Shown here piece by piece: positions 1-10,369 of a stretch of 60,310 nt of DNA. The notes under the pieces were generated by a model, which was given only the letters and a program-made list of their open reading frames with translations, was not told the origin of the DNA and searched no databases. The translations under genes were made by a program, and so were the position numbers. Position 1 is the stretch's first letter; every line of letters begins with the position of its first letter. Source of the stretch: Dentipellis sp. KUC8613 (Eukaryota; Basidiomycota; Agaricomycetes; Russulales; Hericiaceae); assembly GCA_002286715.1 (NCBI GenBank), contig NSJX01000006.1:972057-1032366 (forward strand). Reading direction: 5' to 3'.

Positions 1-147
1 ACACTCTTTTACCACATACCTACATGTTCAAACAGTCATGATTGGCAGCTCAAGTGTACAGCAGATATTTCGGATGGCAAGAAACAGCTTGATGTTGCAG
101 CTTATGGTGCGCGCACTTCATGGTACACGGAGTTCTTACAAATAACA

Positions 148-231
148 TGTGTGCGTAGCTGAACGGTCCTCTGCGTCAGCGCAAGCAGCCGCGGGGTGGT
201 CAGACGTTCGAATCCCGACTATGTGATTTTT
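148..231 (+). repeat. tRNA-like pol III unit 1
   Basis: An A-box match (TAGCTGAACGG, 156-166) and a B-box match (GTTCGAATCCC, 206-216) lie at tRNA-like spacing and are followed by a T5 run at 227-231, the form of a pol III terminator. I could not pair a 7-bp acceptor stem, so this is more likely a tRNA-derived SINE or tRNA relic than a working tRNA gene. Two related units follow at about 1080 and 1218. Confidence 0.5.
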
Positions 232-267
232 CTTCCAATGTGATTTGATCCACACGCTATCATATAC

Positions 268-1058
268 TTAGGGTCCGTTCGGTAACCGCACCGAAATATA
301 ATGTAGTGGTACATATTCCCATATATGGCAACTCTACCGAAAGATTATGTGTGGGAATTTTCCGACAGAAATTTCCATATGTGCAGTGTACGGAAGCACC
401 AGTGCCTCCAAAATGTGTAGCCTCGGCACTGAGCTCCTCTTCTTTCAAGAACAGCCTATAACACATTTATTCCTCATTATAATGGCTTGTTGGCTACATC
501 TAAAATCATGTTAAATATGAATATTTCTACCCTTCCATTTTTCGTGGGATCCATCGAAGTGATCAAGAGGGAGTTGAATAAAAGTGCCCGAAGCTCAGAA
601 TATTGTCTTCGGTGTAGGCATAACATGGAGAAGTTCTGTGCCACAGCGGAGTTTTGCATGTGCTCCCGGCATGCCAGCATTGGACCTGTCCTTACCGACG
701 GCGCATGCCTGCCATTGCAGGCTTTTCTGCGGAGATCGTTTCGGCAGCCTTTGGCGAGGTGCCAGACTGTGGCACTTTCGATAATTTCATTAACCTGCTT
801 CACATACTGCATGTATCACCCCAGGACAAGGTCGAGCCAAGTAAGACAATAGCAGTATATGATGTCCATAAATTTTGGCCCACTAGCTGCATTTGTGCTG
901 CTTCAATATTGCATTTACCGTGAAAGCAAGATTATGTGGTTGCTGTGTGATCCCGCGACAGACCACAACATTATCTGAATGCCAAACTGAAGTCATGTGA
1001 TAATGTACGATATGTACCGCTACATTATATTTCGGTGCGGTTACCGAACGGACCCTTA
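268..1058. mobile_element. Tourist/PIF-Harbinger-like MITE with TTA target duplication
   Basis: A 785-bp element (271-1055) is bounded by inverted repeats starting GGGTCCGTTCGG; the left arm continues through the ATATAATGTA region and the right arm mirrors it at about 1021-1055. It is flanked by TTA at 268-270 and 1056-1058, the 3-bp TWA duplication typical of PIF/Harbinger and Tourist MITEs. No convincing transposase frame is present, so it is non-autonomous. A second, truncated copy lies at 49018-49391. The element separates tRNA-like unit 1 from units 2 and 3. Confidence 0.8.
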
Positions 1059-1077
1059 GAAGCAATCTACGCGTGTG

Positions 1078-1155
1078 CAGATGGCTTAGCGGCTTACAGC
1101 GTGGTCTTCGCATTAGGCGGGACGTTCGAACCTTTGCGGAATTTCTTTAAATTTT
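1078..1155 (+). repeat. tRNA-like pol III unit 2
   Basis: A-box TGGCTTAGCGG (1082-1092) and B-box GTTCGAACC (1124-1132), with T-rich sequence downstream from about 1141. The segment between the boxes resembles that of unit 3. No acceptor stem was found; probably SINE-like. Confidence 0.45.
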
Positions 1156-1211
1156 CCAAGTGGACACGGTCGTTCATGCACTTCATTAGATGCTTGGAAG
1201 CAAAAGTATGT

Positions 1212-1292
1212 ATGCACCGTGGCTTAACGGATTATGCTGCGGTCTCTGCGTTGGCAAAGGCGATGTTCGAGTCCTACCTTAACCATTTTCTT
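1212..1292 (+). repeat. tRNA-like pol III unit 3
   Basis: A-box TGGCTTAACGG (1220-1230), B-box GTTCGAGTCC (1265-1274) and a TTTT run near 1286. The inter-box sequence is similar to unit 2. A possible fourth A-box (TAGTCTAGTGG) lies at about 1358 with a distant GTTCGAG near 1478, but it is too weak to call. Confidence 0.45.
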
Positions 1293-1787
1293 TCCTGATC
1301 CTGCCTACTTCACATCACCTCATGGATTCTCAGAATACTAACCTCACGTTGGCATGATAGTCTAGTGGGCTATGTGACTGATTTCATCTGGAGCTTCCGT
1401 GCTCTCTGCTCAAGCCTTTCTCGCCGCTTTTTTCGCCTGTATGAAGAAAACAATTATAATCTCATTATGAACTTCTCGTTCGAGATTCACGGAAAACCAT
1501 TATTAATAATTATCCATCTAGACGGCACACATCGGCATACACGGCATCGGTCGGCATCGACATTCGAGAGCGTTGTCGAGCACGGCAACCTCCGAATCCT
1601 GACCTCCAGCCAACCCTCACGAAATGGCGGCAGACCTCTAATAAGGAACGACTATCTTCCTTATCGAGGTCAGCTACGGAGACTAGATAAGACCCACTAC
1701 CACAGGGGTAGCGGGAATTGCTTTTGTGAGACTCTGTTCATTACAATCTGATACGACTACAAGATGCTGCCGCAAGTCCTACTCGAT

Positions 1788-2936
1788 CTACGCCACGACC
1801 TCCGTCTCAAGCACGGAAAACTGTCCCTTTGTGCGCACGTCGTAACCATAACCACCTCCTGGTGCATCAGGAACTTCCCCAGGTCCTTCATAGTGCATCT
1901 TGGAGATGTCGTAGTTCCCTGAGGATATATCAGCATCCATGCAAATGCTCAACAGAACGAAGAAATACCAATAAACTTCCACCCATCCTCCTTCACCTGG
2001 TACAGATTGCAGGTATTGCCCGAGAAAGCGTCCCGGTGCCCGGCTGCGTAGATACTCCTGCGACCTAGCTCCTGCGCTTCCTCGTCTGTCAGGTCCCAAC
2101 GGTATCCTTGATCCAGCACACCATATGCGAAAGTGCTCCCCGAGCCAACAGAGAACAAGTCTCCTTTGAGACGCGTCCCATCGGAATCAACGTAAAATAC
2201 GGCAGGGCCAGTTTTGTCCCAGCCGCAAATCATGGTGCCCTGTGGTAACTTTGGGAAACGTGTTGCTCTGCAACGGACATGTACTCACCATGCTGAGACC
2301 CATCCCTTTGTAACTATATACGAGGTTGCTGAGGTATTTTGACGCAGCAGCTACGGAAATACGCTCCCTGTTTCTCAGTTCGTGCAGTCGGCACTGAATG
2401 CCGAGATACGTCTCCCAGTATTGACAGTCAGCTAGAGAAACAATGGTGTCAGGAAGCGCCAAGGAGTAGTCAAGGAGAGACATACCTGCGCCACCAGCCA
2501 TGGTTCCAAGCAGATATGGATTGATCTCGATGACCTTCTTTACGGTCCCCGAAGCTGGGGAGAGTCGGTTCGGGATGTGTGGCAGGATGGAGCTCAAACC
2601 CACCTATATAACTACCAGCGGTCGCTCGCGAATCTACTGCTACAATTACTCCACCTTGGAAACGGAAGGCGAGAGTAGTTGTCCCGTGCTGAATCTTAAT
2701 TCTACAGTTCGGATCGGCATGGTCGTCTGTGTGGAGGCGGAGGAATGCAGTGGGCTAGAGGGTGTTGGCAGAAGATGCTAACGGAAAGATATGGGGAAGC
2801 TTACATCGGAAACGGCGGGAACATTAAAAGCCTGTGGGCCATCGACCAGGTTGCCGATTCCTGCTTGAGATATACATGTTGCATCCAATTGGTCGTCATT
2901 GTGGAGGGAGTCAAAACGTGCCGCAAAGGAGTTCAT
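1788..2936 (-). CDS. PRE2: 20S proteasome subunit beta5 (chymotrypsin-like)
   Basis: This encodes the beta5 catalytic subunit of the 20S proteasome, responsible for chymotrypsin-like cleavage. Six exons can be read on the minus strand: about 2936-2805, 2726-2604, 2554-2486, 2431-2289, 2239-1969 and 1919-1788. A short propeptide ends at HGTTTLAF, so the mature chain begins with the catalytic Thr after autocleavage. Family hallmarks follow: [30 protein letters not shown] (seen across exons 3-4), [30 protein letters not shown] and the AGHRDAFSG segment. The start is the ATG giving MNSFAARF. The C-terminus is Gly/Tyr-rich ([13 protein letters not shown]) and somewhat longer than in yeast. It shares a 180-bp divergent promoter with the UBC9 gene. 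All splice sites are GT..AG and the frame is intact. Confidence 0.95.
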
Positions 2937-3116
2937 GGTGTAGAAGCGGATGAGGAGGACGTCTGGGCTGACGCGGCCAATGTAGGAGACTAGGAGTATA
3001 CGCGTCCGCTGTATTTGGCCTCTGTTTGTGCATAGTGTACGTAGTGTCCTAGTGACAAGCTAGTGAATGTTGAACACTTAGGCCTGCTCTTACGTGCCCT
3101 ATACCGCTAGATCTCT
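2937..3116. promoter_or_regulatory. Divergent promoter between PRE2 and UBC9
   Basis: The start codons of the proteasome beta5 gene (minus) and the SUMO E2 gene (plus) are only 180 bp apart, so one short region must serve both. I see no clear TATA box. The pairing links two protein-turnover or modification genes, but coregulation is inference only. Confidence 0.6.
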
Positions 3117-3965
3117 ATGTCTGGCATTTGTCGCCCTCGCCTCGCTGAAGAACGCAAGCAATGGAGGAAAGATCACCCATTCGTATGCCTTCACTATATC
3201 TGCCTTTCCCTCCTCACCTCTGTTTCAGGGCTTCTACGCAAAACCAACAAAGGCTCCCGATGGCTCCATGAACCTCATGGAATGGGAAGTTGGCATCCCG
3301 GGGAAAGAAAGCGTAAGCGAATCCAATTTCTTTCACGTTTTCTCTGACGTGTTTTGCTTTCAGACTCCATGGGAAGGCGGCTTGTATAAACTTGTTATGA
3401 TATTCCCGGAAGGTGGGTCTTTCCGCGCGCCAGTCTTACCCGCTAATCATTCCTGCGCGTTCCTTCGTAGACTACCCATCCAAACCACCCAAATGTATGT
3501 TTTCACGTGTTTCAAAAGGACCTGTCACTCATGAAGCCTGTTCTAGGTAAATTCTCGCCACCGCTCTTCCATCCAAACGTCTATCCATCAGGCACGGTCT
3601 GTCTGTCTATCCTCGATGAAGAGAAGTCGTGGAAACCTGCCATCACCATCAAGCAGGAAAGTGTTCTGCTTAGGAGTCTATCCTCAATGCATAATCATAT
3701 CTACTTACAGATTGTCTTGGGCATTCAGGCCCTTCTCAATGATCCAAACGTCAACGATCCCGCACAGAGTGATGCGTACACCATGTTCAAGTATGTCCAG
3801 CAATCTAAGGTATACTGTCATAGCTAACACTCGATTTCTAGGAATGACAAAGCAGCATATGAGTACGTCTTTGACGAACCTAGAATGTCCTGCCGCATCA
3901 CGCACTCACGTTTCATCGTCAGGCGAAGAGTGCGACAACAAGCGCGAGAGAATGTACCGAAATAG
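3117..3965 (+). CDS. UBC9: SUMO-conjugating enzyme E2, Ubc9
   Basis: This E2 accepts SUMO from the E1 and passes it to target lysines, mainly in the nucleus. The start [20 protein letters not shown] is the near-invariant Ubc9 N-terminus. Later exons give [46 protein letters not shown] (with the catalytic Cys) and [21 protein letters not shown]. The end reads [14 protein letters not shown], with the stop at 3963-3965. Exons are separated by introns of about 50-60 nt, for example 3322-3361 and the intron ending just before 3472. Length is about 158 residues, usual for the family. It is divergent from PRE2 and convergent with SNU13. Confidence 0.95.
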
Positions 3966-4274
3966 CATATAGGTGTAGGGTCGCGACCGCGTTCAATGAC
4001 CTCGCTAATTCATTTTTTTTCTGAATTGTGTGTCTAATCTTTATTATTACAATTCCCTCGTAGGAGTACCATTTGAAGACGTGTATGTACAATTCTTTGC
4101 ATGGAGAGTAGCAGAATGGATATTTGATATTTCTCGGTCGAGTAAATCCCGCAACATGCAATGATTCTCAGGTCGCACCGCTCTATGGTCATGTGTGTTC
4201 AGAAGACTCGGGAAATACCCATAATAATTGTATATCACAGCACTACGGGTACAAAAACCCACTTCATGTCGACA

Positions 4275-4820
4275 TCACACCATCAGGGTGTCGATGGCCT
4301 TCTTGATTGTCTGAATATGGCTCTGCAACTCCCGCTGCTCATTCGTTGTGATGCTGGCAGCTATCACAGGCCGCGTAACACCGCATGCCCTACCAAGTGC
4401 AGCCTTAGATTCAACGAAGATATAAGGAACGTTCTGGGACTACATTAACAAATATACAGGTGGAATTCGTCGTTCACATACCTTCTCCTCGCATAGCAGG
4501 GGAAGATGAAGCAGAATCTCCAATGGGTCCGTGTCTGCTGTCAGGATAATGATTTCAGCGATACCGCGATTCAGTGTCTTCGTAGCTGCATCCAATTTAA
4601 GCCCAACAAGCACGCGTATGATCCAAAGTACAATGATGGACGCACCTTCATTGGCTCCTTTTTTCAACTGCTTATAAGTAGAAGCCTGCTGGACAAGGTC
4701 GAGTATCTGGGAAGAGGCTGAGGTTACGGCGAGGGCACAAACTAAAAGAACGCGTACCTGATTGTTCAACTCAGGATCTGCGAGTGGCCATGCTTTTCCG
4801 CGTGCTTCGGGGTCCGACAT
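4275..4820 (-). CDS. SNU13: U4/U6.U5 snRNP and box C/D snoRNP 15.5K protein, Snu13
   Basis: An L7Ae/NHP2-family RNA-binding protein that binds the kink-turn of U4 snRNA and of box C/D snoRNAs. Readable exons give [109 protein letters not shown] and a Leu/Ile-rich end with the stop at 4275-4277. The [12 protein letters not shown] motif is the RNA-binding signature. At least three short introns are present. I chose the ATG at 4820 because it gives a normal-length N-terminus; an in-frame start further upstream (4847) would add nine residues. It is convergent with UBC9 and divergent from the hypothetical gene at 5214. Confidence 0.93.
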
Positions 4821-4912
4821 TGATGCTAGCGTACGGATTTTTTGCAAGCGACCTCACGTCTGGTCGATCCTTGGCCGAAGAGAAAGAGTGAACACTGCAA
4901 AGAAAATACGGT

Positions 4913-5076
4913 GTCGCAGCAAGGGAGGTCCGCCGGAGACGAGCCGAGAAATGGACCAAGGTCGGTCTCGGACGGCCTGGCGGAAGCCCTGCGGACACCC
5001 CTAAGAAGGCTTCCGCGAGGCCGTCCGAGACCGACCTTGATCCATTTCTCGGTCCGCCTCCGGCGGACCTGCGACC
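4913..5076. repeat. Long near-perfect inverted repeat (hairpin) upstream of SNU13
   Basis: The left arm (about 4926-4988) begins AGGTCCGCCGGAG and the right arm (about 5006-5070) is its reverse complement over about 60 bp with only a few mismatches; the loop is about 15-20 bp. A GTCGCAG motif extends the symmetry on both sides (4913-4919 and 5071-5076), with a small insertion on the left. It lies in the 393-bp region between the divergent SNU13 start (4820) and the hypothetical gene start (5214). It may be a foldback MITE; no clear target duplication is seen. Confidence 0.85.
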
Positions 5077-5213
5077 TAGTCTCAGGCGGGGTGACGACGT
5101 CATATCCGCACTGCTCAGCATGGCCGCTACGGCTGCACCCGCATGCAGTATGTAAACTATTCTCTTCTGTCTCTTCTGTCTCTTCTGTCTCTCTTCAAGT
5201 ATACTACTTTCCT

Positions 5214-6276
5214 ATGGCGTCCAGCCCCCCAATCGTCAGCGTGCATACGCCAACCTCCTCATTCGCAGTTGTTCATGATGGTTTGTATTCAGCTGACTAT
5301 GTTTACGCGAGTTGCTTAATCCCGTTCAGTCGAGCAGGAGTCTCTCACAGCACTGCTCGACAAACTTAGCAAAAAAGTAAACACCGAGTTTCATGCAAAG
5401 CTTATAGCGCCAGGCTCGCTCAAGTATGAGTGGTCTGGTTCCGTATGGAACCTTGACGATGGTACGCAGAGTTACACACTCCTCATCCACCTACTGAGCA
5501 CACAAAAGATGCCGATTACACCATATTTCTATGGCGATTTGCTTCTTCTGAAGTTAATGGTCAAACACCCACTGTATTCCTCCGCGACCCAATGCAACCA
5601 CTGCCGTCGACATCCTCCTATAGGAATCCTTCATTCTATCTCTTCCGCTCAGAACGCCACGTGGGGTCTCCTAGGAGTTCACACAAAAGCTCGTCCTCCT
5701 TACACGGCAAACGTGCAGCCGCACATTCTGAACGGGACAGCATCCCTAAACACAAGAAAGAATTCGAGAAGTTTCACAGTGAAAATGGTGTCAGAACTGT
5801 GGTCGGAAGCATTGGACCCGTGGAAAATGGTGAGTTCGTGGTCTCACTAATCTGTTTAGCTAAATTCCTATTAGTGCGAATGCTATTGAAAACTGGATAC
5901 CGTTTCGTATATATTTCGAGGAAGTTTGCGATGCGACATGGTTTTATTCCGGCCGATGCCGCCCCAGGATATTATGGATATGGAGGATTGGTCAAGTTCG
6001 TACAATTTTTGGAAGGTATGAACATGACTGACCAGCTCCTCTAGCATTGGCAAATGGCCTATCACTGTGGGAAACACCAAGACCATTCATTCGGTGTATT
6101 TATCGGAGGAATCACATTTCGACGTCGTCTTGGGCCGTTCTTTCATGGAAAAGCGTCAGATCAAAACAAATCCAATCGATCCAACAGATATTGTATGTCT
6201 TGACACAGGGGAGAAGCTTGACTGCGAACTAGTTATTTTGAAGGATGGGAAGGGTGAGATTGTTACAGTGACATAG
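5214..6276 (+). CDS. Conserved fungal hypothetical protein, possible retropepsin-like C-terminal fold
   Basis: I do not recognise a named family. Exons read MASSPPIVSVHTPTSSFAVV, then (V)EQESLTALLDKLSKKVNTEF, HAKLIAPGSLKYEWSGSVWN, a low-complexity Ser/His/Lys-rich stretch, RFVYISRKFAMRHGFIPADA, and a C-terminal part ending VILKDGKGEIVTVT. Introns inferred: after 5279, about 5461-5508, about 5837-5874 and about 5996-6043; the last fits best with donor GTTCGT. The C-terminal segment with DVVLGRSFMEK and CLDTGEKLDC resembles the LGR.FL region of aspartyl-protease-like folds, but no DTG/DSG active site can be assigned with confidence. Start chosen as the ATG at 5214, since the earlier ATG near 5120 hits a stop at once. 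Neighbours are SNU13 (divergent) and a repeat block downstream. Confidence 0.7.
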
Positions 6277-6500
6277 GCATTCATCAGGAAATGCCGAAAT
6301 ATGATATCTACACAGCAATTTACACTCCCTTAGTAATATCAGTTATCTACTTAGTGAAATAAATTTGTAATAGAGTTTCAAGATTCTGTAGCATTTTAAT
6401 TGTGGTCCCCCTCTATTACAAATACAGATAGCTTTTTGGTAGATGCTGATAGCTGACCTGTAGCTGCAGTAGATGAGGTATCTCCCAGCCACAGCTACTG
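6277..6500. other. Downstream flank of the hypothetical gene
   Basis: AT-rich sequence with no open frame or recognisable repeat; it probably holds the polyadenylation region of the gene ending at 6276. It ends at the first Helitron-like 5' terminus. Confidence 0.5.
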
Positions 6501-7106
6501 TTCTGATTCAGCCATGAATCACTTCTAATTAGAGACAGCTCGCAGACATGTCGAAACTTTTAATCGCGGAATCAGGAAACTGTTTCCCATGCTCCGCCAC
6601 ATCTCCTCACTTTCCAACATGTTCATTTTCTGTATGCTCTGATACTTGCTCAATCACTGTAAAATTTGGACTGCATATGGGAGACCGTAGTACAGACAAA
6701 CTGTGAATTTTGTATATTTTTAGAGCATCAACATCGCTCGTAAACTTGAAGTCACATCATGGAAATGGACTCCATTTCAGAAGTCTGCAAGTATCAGCAC
6801 CAATAGTTCGATTACACATTTCACATTATTTGTACTGGTCATAAATTGTATTGTACACATATCATGATTTATTCGACAATTTACAGAATTGTTTTGAGTG
6901 TGGTAGAGTGATTTGATTCATTGACGAGATCATGCGTGCACTTTGCAGGAATTGCCAAAGCTGGTCATGGTCGCAGAGGCATGCCTCATCATAGCAGCTC
7001 ACCATACAACTCTACATGCCACAGCCTCCTGTGCGCTTCAACCCAAGCAAACAGACTTTCGACTGGCAGGAGAGAAGCAGATGTAGAACCAGCTGTTTGT
7101 GTGCAA
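6501..7106 (+). mobile_element. Helitron-like 5' arm, subfamily A, copy 1
   Basis: Begins TTCTGATTCAGCCATGAATC after a G and is followed by an AATTAGA-containing 5' arm. The next copy of the same terminus begins at 7107, so this is a 606-bp tandem unit. Its distal part (about 6925-7090) has the GGAATTGCC and GGCAGGAGAGAAG blocks also seen at 7570-7690 and 56860-56970. No 3' end directly follows. Confidence 0.65.
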
Positions 7107-7755
7107 TTCTGATTCAGCCATGAATCACTTTTAATTAGACACACTCGCAGGTCGCGTCGTCCGATTTTAATCATACAAAGAGGAAATGCTTTCCCACGCT
7201 TTGCTTCTGTGTGCCTCAAGTTCCAACTTACAGTTCACTTTCTAAGATGTTCTTTTTTTGTAGGCTTTGGTATTTGCTCAAACACAATGAAATTTGGACT
7301 GCATATACAAACCTCTGGTATAAGCGCACCCTGAATTCATCATATTTTATAAACATCACAGTCGCTCACGAACTCAAAGTCGTGTCGCCAAAAGCAGCTC
7401 TGTTTATGAAATCTGCACGTATTGGTGCAGATAATATAAGAGTATGTCTCGCATCTCTTGTGGGAGTGTGGAATTGTACTCCCCGTGTAATATAATTTAT
7501 TCGTTATTTTAGAGAATTTATATGTTAGTGAGAGAGAGCAGTTTGACCCGTCAACGAGACTATGCATGCACTTCACGGGAATTGCCGAACTTCATTGTCG
7601 TCGCAGAGGCACTCACCCCACAGTTCTATACCCCACCACCTCTTGTGTGCATGTTCGCATTCAACTGGCAGGAGAGAAGTAGAAGTCAGTCGAGGACAGC
7701 TGGGCAATACAGGTGTGTTCCCGCTGCTTTTACCTTGATATTGACTGACCACGCA
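7107..7755 (+). mobile_element. Helitron-like 5' arm, subfamily A, copy 2
   Basis: Starts with the same TTCTGATTCAGCCATGAATC terminus and shares scattered blocks with copy 1 (for example AATTTGGACTGCATAT). It runs into the GGCAGGAGAGAAG block, then into TTGACTGACCACGC followed by a perfect palindrome. It is the 5' side of an element whose C-rich body starts at about 7774. The 3' end cannot be assigned. Confidence 0.65.
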
Positions 7756-7773
7756 AGCCCGGGATCCCGGGCT
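7756..7773. repeat. Perfect 18-bp palindrome AGCCCGGGATCCCGGGCT
   Basis: Perfect inverted symmetry placed exactly where the Helitron-like 5' arm gives way to the C-rich tract. The same junction palindrome occurs at 56631-56650 and 57047-57066, and degenerate at 18969-18988. Confidence 0.9.
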
Positions 7774-9060
7774 CGCCTCCCTACCAGCCATACCCTCCCC
7801 GCAATCTCACATGCCGTCCACGCGCTCTCCGCCGTCCTCCACACGCCCTCCACGCGCCCTCTACCACCCTCCACGTGCGGTATGCGCCCGCCGCCACCAG
7901 ACCCAGTAAACCCTTTATAATGTCTACTGGCTGTTGCCATGTGCAGCATTGCAAAGGTCCCGGCTGCAGCAAGGCCTCTGCAGCCATAGCCTTTACAATG
8001 CACACACAGTAGCATGCATTGTAATGTGTATGGTGTGCTCACATGACCACTTACGGGATCGAAACATACAAAATAAAAAACATACGGCGGCAGCACGTGC
8101 CGTCGCCGCCGCCGCTCGCCAACCCCGACAGCTCGCGTTCCACCCGCCCCCACCGTTCGCGTACCGCCCGCCCCCGCTGTTCATGTACCGCCCGCCCCAG
8201 CCGCTCGCTTCCGCACCGCCGCTCATCCGGCCTACTGCCGATACCACCTACCGCTGCCACTCGCTTCCGCGCCGCAGCCCGCCCCGCCCGCCACCCGCAC
8301 GTGCGCACCCCAGCGCTGCACGCACTGCCACGTGCTGCTGCTGTTTCCTCGCCTTCCCGTGCCACCTGCTACACGGCATCACCCGCACGGTCGCGGGGCT
8401 GCCCGTCTATCCCCGCAAGTGCGTGCGAGCGCCATACACACACCGGCCGCGCCACCTCCCCCTCTCACACAAATCGCCGGCACAGGCACTGCCACCAGCC
8501 CCGTGACTACCTGCACGCGTGCAGTGCTACACACCCGCCCACATGCACCGATGCTCGCACTACCAGATGCTCTGGCACCTCACCAACCACCCACCGCACG
8601 TGCTACCTGACACTGCGGCCGACACCGCATGCACCATCCTTCTATTCGTGCTGCCGCACGAATAGCACCACACGCAACAACCACACCTCACACCGGCACG
8701 GGTGCTAGCATGCACGCGCGGCACCTGCAGATGTGACGCGTCCATGCCCACCCGCAGCCGTGCATACCCACCCGCTCTCAGCGACCCGTCTCCACGACGA
8801 CACCCAGCAAGCAGCTACAACGCACATGCTTGCGTAATGACACGCACACGACACTCCGCCCATGACGCACCTGTCATTGATGCACCAATGTGCCAGCGCA
8901 TAGCGATGCCACCATGGCAACACTTGCACCAGGGCCCGTGCACGCCCACGCCACATACGCCCGGATTGCCGGACGGACGCTCTGTGTGGGCGTTGAGAGA
9001 CGGGGTCTCGGGATTGGGGCTTGGGACCCTGTTGCCCGTCGTTGTCGACCGGCGCATGAC
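7774..9060. repeat. C-rich strand-asymmetric low-complexity tract
   Basis: The plus strand is dominated by C with CGCCCTCC, CCGCCC and CACCC words. All three plus frames stay open over long stretches, giving Pro/Arg/Ala/His-rich translations with no domain; this is a composition effect, not coding evidence. A less biased insert at 7905-8100 is the inverted partner of 11215-11410. Confidence 0.75.
7905..8100 (-). repeat. Inverted copy of the 11215-11410 repeat
   Basis: Read on the minus strand this segment gives GTATGTTTTTTATTTTGTAT, a GGTCATGTGAG block, GTAAAGGCTATGGCTGCAGA and a GGGACCTTTGCAATGCTG block, all matching 11215-11410 on the plus strand. The copies are about 3.3 kb apart in opposite orientation. 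Confidence 0.8.
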
Positions 9061-10080
9061 TTGATGCCGTGTTGATCTTGAGGCGGGGCATGCTGAAGAG
9101 AGAAGCAAGGTTGGGGGTGAGGGGACGAGGTCGGCCGCGAGTGGATTAGTAGGAGAAGTAGGGGGAGGGACAGGGGGATGGTGGTGGTAAGGAGAGAGAG
9201 CGAGAGCGAGAGAGCAGCCGATGAGCTGGCAAAGCCACAGCCTTACACGTGCTTCGACACGTGCCGTGACGTGGCCGATTGCTCGACTCGAGCAATCGGC
9301 GAGTCGAGCAATCGGCCGCTCGAGACTGCTGAAAGTCGAGACCTAAATGGGCCGAGCGGGCCGTGCGGACTCCGGGATCTACCGAAGTGCGGGGGCTGTG
9401 CATACCCTCTCCGACCAGGAGAGAGTATTTGCAGCACTACCGTGGTACTAGCACATAATCTAAGGGCATATATCGACGCGTTTTGCATATCACGGCATAC
9501 TGGAATTTTATCGAATTTAATAGATATGATGCAAGCTCAAAATTGTCGAATGTCGTTATTCCACAGCCAATGAGACCGAAATTTTCAGTATCTTGAATAT
9601 AACTCGCTTCAGGGGATATATAAAATCGTAAAACAGCGTCAACTTACTTTACAGTGCATTATGTATCTATTTTACTTGTCTAATAACGATTCTATGAAGT
9701 TGTGCTTCTTGGCGAGCTCAAAATACCCTCGAAACCAGTCAGATTTCGGCGCCGCGTCGGGACGGCGCGTCTGTGCAACTTACTACTTATTGCACATCGT
9801 TTTCGCAATTGTCGATGCTACATGTCTTTCCATAACTCCAAACCTTGTATACTAATAGAATCATGCCTTCGCACACAGCCCTGTTATTTTCATGATTTAA
9901 GGTAATTTCTTTCGTATTCAATGCTCTATATAAGTTTCGACCAGGCCTGGCTTTGGAAAACGCCGACATCACGTGGCCAACTTCAACATGAGCCGCGCGT
10001 CGTCCTCTCTCTCTCTCCCTCATACTCACTACAATGCCATGCATTGTCCCTGGGCTCTGATGCTCAAGGACTCCGTCTTA
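9061..10080. other. Mixed repeat region with a near-perfect 25-bp hairpin
   Basis: Purine-rich GAGAGCGAGAG sequence near 9190-9215 is followed at 9275-9299 by a hairpin with 12-bp arms (CCGATTGCTCGA / TCGAGCAATCGG) around one C; a third arm copy lies at about 9303-9314. From 9480 to 9960 the sequence is AT-rich without a recognisable gene. From about 9961 it looks like the leader of the C-rich tract at 10145. Confidence 0.6.
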
Positions 10081-10144
10081 GTATGTTATTCTCTTCATCT
10101 CACACCTTTGAAGCTCAGTACTAACCGCTTTTTGTTATTTTCAG
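10081..10144 (+). other. Predicted 64-nt spliceosomal intron opening into a C-rich tract
   Basis: Donor GTATGT at 10081, branch site TACTAAC near 10119-10125, and a pyrimidine-rich TTTTCAG acceptor ending at 10144: a textbook fungal intron by signals and length. The downstream sequence (10145-10350) is a C-rich tract. The leader upstream is not obviously the same as the three alpha leaders listed elsewhere, but the arrangement is the same. Confidence 0.6.
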
Positions 10145-10360
10145 CCCCCACTCGTGTGTGACGTGTCACCACGCCCTCCCCATCTCGCTGCCGCGACTCC
10201 CTCTCTCAGCATCACCCTGAACATGCCAAAACACCCCGACAGCGGCAGCCGCCCCTCGCTCGCGCACTCAGACTCTCTCTGCGAGCCTCTCCTCTCCCCA
10301 TGCCCCACTACACGCGCAGAGCCTCCCATCGAACAACTACGCACAAGCAGCACCTACTGA
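10145..10360. repeat. Short C-rich tract
   Basis: C-rich on the plus strand with no recognisable protein. It lies directly after the predicted intron acceptor. Confidence 0.55.
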
Positions 10361-10369
10361 AGGCAGCAA

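Noticed and set aside
477..1113. Short frames inside the MITE, partly shared with the copy at 49018
   Set aside because: The similarity follows from the DNA repeat and includes translated terminal repeats; no transposase motif is seen.
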